From Advenella kashmirensis WT001 (GTDB lineage Bacteria > Pseudomonadota > Gammaproteobacteria > Burkholderiales > Burkholderiaceae_B), in the NCBI RefSeq assembly GCF_000219915.2, contig NC_017964.1, positions 1,798,001-1,862,000 of the forward strand: a stretch of DNA of 64,000 bases, given 5' to 3'. The notes beneath the pieces are model-generated. The model did no database searches. It was given only the letters and a program-made list of their open reading frames with translations, and had not been told where the DNA came from. Shown here in pieces: positions 58,853 to 64,000 of the stretch; position 1 is the stretch's first letter; each line of letters opens with the position of its first letter. The translations under genes were made by a program, and so were the position numbers.

Positions 58853-59664
58853 GGGCGTACCCCGGTTGCTGTATCTGTCCCGGCGTGCGAGAGGGCAGAT
58901 GGGACACTGTCTTGCTGCAGGTTCAGGCCTGTACCGAAATACACCTGCCGCACGTTAGGGTCGTCGCGAATTTCGCGCGGCGTGCCCTGTGCGATGAGTT
59001 GGCCCCGGGCCAGCACAAGTATTCTGTCGGCAAATCCAAAGACCACGTCCATGCTGTGTTCGGTAAACAATACAGCAGTATTGCGCGCCTGGGCGATGTC
59101 GCGTGTCAATGTCATCAACTCCTGGCGCTCGCGGGGTGCCATCCCTGCGGTGGGTTCATCCATCAGCAGGAGCCTGGGTTCACTGGCCAGCGCCATGGCA
59201 AGTTCAACACGTTTGACATCGCCATAAGCCAGTTCCGAGCATGGGCGATCGGCCTGCGTCAGCATGCCAACCTGTTCAAGGAGGGAACTGGCCTGCTGTC
59301 GGTACAGCCTGTCGGCCGACTGCCATATGTGATAGGTGCGACGTCGATAGGCGAGCAGGGCATTTTGAATGTTCTGCAACACGGTAAAAGAACTGAAGGT
59401 GGCAGCAATCTGAAAGGTGCGGCCCACGCCTTTTTTCCATATCTGTCGTGCCGGCAGATTGGCAATGGACTCGCCGGCAAGCAGGATACTGCCACGCGTA
59501 ACCGGCAATTGTCCGCCGATCATATTGAATGTGGTTGTTTTGCCTGCCCCGTTCGGGCCGATCAGCGCCAGCAGTTCGCCGGCCTGTAAACTAAAACTGA
59601 TATCGTCCACGGCAATGAAGTCGCCATAGCGGCGGCTCAGATGATTGACCTCAAGCAAATTCAT
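58849..59664 (-). CDS. livG: branched-chain amino acid-type ABC transporter ATP-binding protein LivG
   Basis: The 271-residue protein starts MNLLEVNHLSRRYGDFIAVDDISF. It has Walker A GPNGAGKTTTFNMI, GVGRTFQ (Q-loop), the LivG-type signature ELAYGDVKRVELAMALA, and Walker B LLLMDEPTAGM. It pairs with LivF to power the permease. Four-base overlaps join it to livHM upstream and livF downstream. Confidence 0.92.
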   Translation of the reverse strand: MNLLEVNHLSRRYGDFIAVDDISFSLQAGELLALIGPNGAGKTTTFNMIGGQLPVTRGSILLAGESIANLPARQIWKKGVGRTFQIAATFSSFTVLQNIQNALLAYRRRTYHIWQSADRLYRQQASSLLEQVGMLTQADRPCSELAYGDVKRVELAMALASEPRLLLMDEPTAGMAPRERQELMTLTRDIAQARNTAVLFTEHSMDVVFGFADRILVLARGQLIAQGTPREIRDDPNVRQVYFGTGLNLQQDSVPSALSHAGTDTATGVRP

Positions 59665-61579
59665 GGCTGTTTTCCTGCTGCTTGGATCCGACTTTCAGTG
59701 CGAAACCACTGTCCAATCCGATGTCCAAGGCCGCCCAGGCCTTGCGGGAAAAGCATTACCAATAACAGGATAATCAAACCGAACAGTCCTTTCCAGTACT
59801 CAGTAATGCCAGTAATGTAGTCATGGAGCAGAACATAAAACGCTGCGCCACTTAAGGGACCGGTGATCGATTGAATGCCGCCCAGCAGGACCATGACAAG
59901 GCCATCGATTGATTTGCTCACGTACAGCTCTTCGGGCGATATGCTGCCTTTGGAAAAGACAAAGAGTGCACCGGCCAGTCCGGCAAAAAAACCTGCTATG
60001 ACAAATGCAATCCACTGCACACGCATGCTGTCGATGCCGATGGCGCCGCTGCGTTGTATTGAGTCACGGCTGGCCCGAAGCGCATAGCCCAGCGGTGAAA
60101 ACAATAACCAGCGCAGCGCCAGCACCGATAGCAGCACGACGGCCAGCACAAAGTAATAAAAATGGACGGGGTCTTCCAGCCAGGCGGCCGGCCAGATGCC
60201 AATCATGCCGTTGGAGCCGCCGGTGACATCATTCCATTGATAAGCCACGGACCACGTAATCTGGGCAAAGGCCAGCGTGAGCATGGCAAGATAAATACCG
60301 GACAGGCGCACGCAAAACCAGCCGTAGATCAGCGCAGCGATGGCCGCGACGAAGGGCGCCAGTGCCATCGCAAAGGGCATGGGAAGGGCATACCGCTGCA
60401 GCAGCAATGCAGCAGCATAGGCGCCCACACCATAATAGGCGGCATGGCCAAACGAGTGCATGCCGCCTGCACCCATGATGAAATGCAGGCTTGCGGCAAA
60501 GAGCACGGCAATGAGGATATCCTGTATCAATACTGGCAAATAGGGATAAATATCGATCGCCAGGGGCACACTGATGAGTAGCGCAATGATGCATATACCG
60601 ATTGTTTTAAGCAGTGCACCGGCCGGACGGTAAGGCGCTTCGGGTACGCCGGTATTTCGCGGTGTTCCGGTACGGGCGCCAAATAGTCCCCACGGCTTGA
60701 AGACAAGCACGACGGCCATGATCAGAAACTCGACAACCAGGGTCAGTTGGGGCAGGGCAATGTCAATGCCGGCCAGATGCACGGTTCCCAGCCCGATGCA
60801 CAGTGCTTTGATTTGGGCAATAATAAACGCTGCAACAAAAGCGCCCGGGATGGAGCTCATGCCGCCGATCACCACCACGGCAAAGGCGTCGCCAATGGTC
60901 AACAAGTCCAGGGTCAGGCTGGCCGGCTCGATGGGCAGCTGCAACGCGCCACCCAGTCCGGCCAGGAATGCGCCCAGTGCGAATACGCCGGTGAACAGCC
61001 AGCTCTGGTTTACGCCCAGTGCCTCAAGCATCTGTCTGTCCTGGGTCGCCGCACGGATCAGCGTGCCCCAGCGCGTGCGATTAAGCAGTAGCCAGAGCAG
61101 TAGCAGTACAATCGGGCCGACCAGAATCAGTAGCAGGTTATAGGTCGGAAATTGCCTGCCGAAGATGGGTACGGAACTGGCCAGAGCGGGCGCTTGCGGA
61201 CCAAGCAGATCCTCGGGGCCCACAACCACAAGGCCAGGTCACTGAGAACCAGAACCAGGGCGAAGGTGGCGAGCAATTGAAACAGCTCGGGGGCTTGGTA
61301 GATACGCCTTAGCACCAGCAGTTCGATGACCGCGCCCAGCGCGCCGACCAGCAGCGCGGCAAGCAGCAATGCGAGCCAGAACCCGCCCGGGTTTGGGGGC
61401 AAATAATGTGTCGCCAGACTGTAGGCAAAATACAGACCGAACATATACAGCGACCCATGGGCAAAATTGACAATGCGGCTGACACCGAAAATCAGCGATA
61501 GACCGCAAGCGACCATGAATAGCGATGAGGTACCGGCCAGGCCGTTGAGAAACAGAACCGCAAATCCGCTCAGATCCAT
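59661..61579 (-). CDS. fused LivH-LivM ABC transporter permease (one-base frameshift)
   Basis: One polypeptide carries both permease halves. The LivH part (from ATG 61579, MDLSGFAVLFLNGLAGTSS) has IVNFAHGSLYMFG and GALGAVIELLVLRRIY, then RAATQDRQMLEALGVN and VVIGGMSSIPGAFV. The LivM part (from about residue 315) has LIQDILIAVLFAASLHFIMGAGGMHSFGHAAYYGVGAY and ALRASRDSIQRSGAIGID. There is no stop between them. A missing G near 61220 (TGG GCC to TGG GGC CCC GAG) breaks the LivH part. Repaired length is about 640 residues. Such fusions occur in related genera, as I recall. Confidence 0.88.
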
Positions 61580-61751
61580 GAGCACTCCTGTGCACAGTCT
61601 GCGCCGGTTGTCCGGCGCCGGCCAATTGCCGTTACGCAACGCGTGGTACCGGCTTCAAATAAGTGTCCAGGCGCGTGCAGGGGTGGCTGGCGGGCTCCGT
61701 GACTGCACCGGGTACCCTCTCTTGATAAATGGATCATCGCGGGCCGCATCG

Positions 61752-62971
61752 CTACTTTGCGGGGCGCATCTTGGTCACTTGCGCATCATCGGGCTGGACA
61801 GTGGCGCCATCGATATAGCGGATGTCTGTCATGATGCCGCGACCGTCCTTGACGTCCAGCTTGCCGACATATGCACCCAGGGTCGATTGATGATCCTGCG
61901 GACGATAGGAAATCGGGCCGAACGGCGATACAACTTCAAGACCTGAGAATGCCTTGCGGATTGCCTCGGTATCGGTTGCGCCTGCCTTGCGAAATCCTTC
62001 TGCAAGTGATTTGATGGCCATATAGCCGACGATGGAACCGAGCCGCGGATAGTCGTTGAATCGTTTTTGATACGCTTCAAGAAATGCCTTGTGCTCGGGC
62101 GTGTCGATAAATTGCCATGGGTAACCAGTAACGATCCAGCCTTTTGGCGTATCGGCTCCCAGGGTATCCAGATATTCGGGTTCCCCGGTCAACAGGCTGA
62201 CAACGGGCATGTTATCAAAGAATTTGCGGGTGGTGCCGGCGCGGACAAACTTGGTGACATCAGGGCCGAACAGGACATTGAAAATAGCATCGGGCTTGGC
62301 CTCGCCCAGTGCCTGGATCACATTGCCGGCATCAACTTTATTCAGTGGCGTGGCCTGTTCGGCCACGAATTGCACATCTGGTTGCGCCTGTTTCAACAGG
62401 GTTTTGAAAGTCTCGGCCGCAGACTGCCCATACTCGTAGTTGGGGTAGACGATCGCCCAGCGTTTTTTATTGAGCTTGGCCGCTTCAGGCACCAGCATAG
62501 CTACTTGCATATAGGTAGAAGCGCGAAGACGGTAGGTATAGTCATTGCCGTCAGCCCAGACCAGTTTGTCGGTCAGCGGTTCGCTGGCCAGATAAAACAC
62601 CTTTCGGTGAGCTGCAAAATCGGCTAGCGCCAGCCCGATATTGGACAAAAAGCCACCAGTCAGCGCATGTACCTTGTCCCGGCTGACCAGAGCCTGGGCT
62701 TCCTTGATCGCATTGCCCTGATTGCCTGCATCGTCGCGGATAATGATTTTCAGCTTGCGACCATTGATCCCGCCATCAGCATTGGCCTGCTCCGCCGCCA
62801 ATACCATGCCGTTTTTATAGGGTTCCAGAAAAGCAGGAAAAATCTTGTAGCTATTGATTTCGCCGATACGTATTTCATCTGCCGGTTGCGCATGGACGGT
62901 GGGTGCCATAGCCAGACACGTCATTACACTCGTGATGATCGCCAACAACCTTTCGGGGCGCCTTTTTGCAT
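61752..62971 (-). CDS. ABC transporter periplasmic substrate-binding protein (LivJ/K or amide-binding family; one-base frameshift in signal peptide)
   Basis: Type-I periplasmic binding protein for the downstream Liv-type transporter. Segments IRIGEINSYKIFPAFLEPYKNGMVLAAEQANADGGINGRKLKIIIRDD, VHALTGGFLSNIGLALAD, NYEYGQSAAETFK and GWIVTGYPWQF fit the family. The long frame has no good start. However, ATG 62971 with AGGAG just upstream reads MQKRRPERLLAIITSVMTC if one A is added in the run at 62963-62967, giving a normal signal peptide (cut after HAQ). Ligand (amino acid, amide or aromatic acid) is undetermined. Confidence 0.88.
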
Positions 62972-63573
62972 GATATCTCCTGATAATGCCTCATTTTTTT
63001 GATGTATCCCTAAGTGTAATTTAGTTACCGCTATTTTGATAAATAATGTGATCTTGATCATGGATTTTGTTGCTGGCGTATTCGCGGCTTTTTACGCTTG
63101 GAGCATGGGCGTTGGCAAGGCTGCGACAGGCGCTGGCATAGTACTGAATCGGCAAGGACAAAAATTGATCTGCGGCAGGCCGCGCGCGCCGATGCGATCG
63201 CGGTCATGGTAGCTGGCAAGCGGCATGATGGCAATTGGAAGAATGTGGCATGGTTCTCACATTACCAAACGAGCGCTTTGCCAACGAGCTGAGGCGCCCG
63301 GAAAAGCTGCGAATAAAACAGACAGATTGATCTATAATGTTGTGTCTGGTCAAAGCAGGCCGTTCGTGCCCGCTTGTTGCTGCAGTTATATGATTGCCAT
63401 AGGGGGGCCGATCTCCCGGGCTTTTGCCATCCTTGTGGTTTCGCAGCCAGTCTTGTAACGTTTTCGTTTTCCAATTTTTTAGTTGCTGTCATTGCAGATG
63501 TCGCTGGCCAAGCGCTGACGAGGCTGTGTGCCGGTGACCGCCCATACCGTTTCGCACTTAGAGGATTTTGATT
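62972..63573. other. divergent intergenic region
   Basis: This stretch of about 600 bases lies between the binding-protein gene and the LysE-like gene. It holds the promoters of both. Weak frames on either strand have no family similarity or ribosome binding site, and I see no RNA gene or repeat. Confidence 0.5.
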
Positions 63574-64000
63574 ATGTCATGGCAATTGTGGTCAGCGTTT
63601 TTCCTGGCATGCTGGATTATCAGCATTTCGCCCGGCGCGGGCGCGATCGCTTCCATGTCTGCCGGCGTCAACCACGGCGTGCGCCGCGGGCTCTGGAATA
63701 TTCTGGGCCTGCAACTGGCGCTGGCGGCGCAGATCGCGATTGTCGCCGCCGGCGTGGGCGTATTGCTGACAACGACCAGCTGGGCCTTTGCGCTAATCAA
63801 GTGGTTCGGGGTTTTATATTTGCTTTATCTGGCCTGGCAACAGTGGCGGGCTCCGGTGCGTGTGATACAGCTGGACGCCCCCGTGTCAGACGTGCCTGCA
63901 CATCGATTGGTATTGCGCGGCTTCCTGGTCAACATGAGCAATCCCAAGGCAATGGTATTTCTGCTTGCTGTGTTACCGCAATTTATCGACCCGCGCGCGC
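63574..64000 (+). CDS. LysE/RhtB-family amino acid exporter, cut by window end
   Basis: The protein starts MSWQLWSAFFLACWIISISPGAGAIASMSAGVNHGVRRGLWN. The SPGAGA motif near residue 20 and LWNILGLQLAL are the RhtB/LysE signature. Later segments WFGVLYLLYLAWQQWR and GFLVNMSNPKAMVFLLAVLPQFID are also typical. About 142 of roughly 205 residues are present. These inner-membrane proteins export amino acids or their lactones. The start has AGAGGA upstream. Confidence 0.88.
   Translation, partial: MSWQLWSAFFLACWIISISPGAGAIASMSAGVNHGVRRGLWNILGLQLALAAQIAIVAAGVGVLLTTTSWAFALIKWFGVLYLLYLAWQQWRAPVRVIQLDAPVSDVPAHRLVLRGFLVNMSNPKAMVFLLAVLPQFIDPRA

Noticed and set aside
63262..63492. 76-codon minus-strand frame before the LysE-like gene
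   Set aside because: No start signal, no motif, and atypical composition.
1..64000. Insertion sequences, prophage or integrative element
   Set aside because: No transposase, integrase or flanking direct repeats were found. The only compositional outlier is the single gene at 16706-18046.

Overview
The window looks like a chromosomal segment of a betaproteobacterium, most likely of the Alcaligenaceae (Bordetella/Achromobacter/Advenella relatives). The evidence is the gyrA-serC-pheA-hisC-tyrA-aroA-cmk-rpsA-ihfB-lapA-lapB-hldA-hldD-comEA-cysM run, a cbb3 oxidase cluster beside an FNR-type regulator, TctAB genes, a LivFG-(LivH-LivM) transporter, and compact genes joined by ATGA overlaps. The genus is inference; no rRNA gene is present.

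Layout. 1-5.5 kb: the end of a cytochrome b561-like gene, three lipoprotein genes (two with a SecD-P1-like domain), a glutamate-synthase-like FMN protein and a Pro/Ala-rich membrane protein. 5.6-8.9 kb: CDP-diacylglycerol pyrophosphatase with an LplT-like transporter, then a secreted barnase and its barstar. 9-15.7 kb: SstT, a YetF-like protein, TctA/TctB, and divergent two-component genes. 15.7-20 kb: small accessory genes, an AT-rich hydrolase-like gene, a Met-tRNA and a lytic transglycosylase. 20-29.3 kb: tail-specific protease, an RND pump, RmlD, an unknown protein and a DUF1415 protein. 29.4-29.7 kb: a circularly permuted two-piece tmRNA. 29.8-32.6 kb: two OmpA-family proteins, Gph and UbiG. 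33-50 kb: the gyrA-to-cysM housekeeping run. 50.1-57.8 kb: cbb3 oxidase genes with two FNR boxes and an fnr-like gene; the first gene encodes only the membrane core of a CcoI-type copper ATPase. 58-63 kb: a branched-chain amino acid/amide ABC transporter. 63.6 kb to the end: a LysE-family exporter cut by the window edge.

Reading frames. At about 25 places a conserved protein continues in another frame after a one-base change. Most are deletions; two (acrA-like gene, rpsA) are insertions. They hit rpsA, aroA, pheA, ccoN, lapB and even the T-stem of the tRNA, and mostly lie in runs of identical bases. Sequencing or assembly error is therefore far more likely than gene decay. Such genes are given as one feature across the full span, with the shift site stated.

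Most unusual items: the catalytic-domain-free CcoI-like protein (50208-51200), the permuted tmRNA (29398-29701), the paired SecD-P1-like lipoproteins (1746-2940), and the AT-rich hydrolase-like protein with 13-residue repeats (16706-18046).
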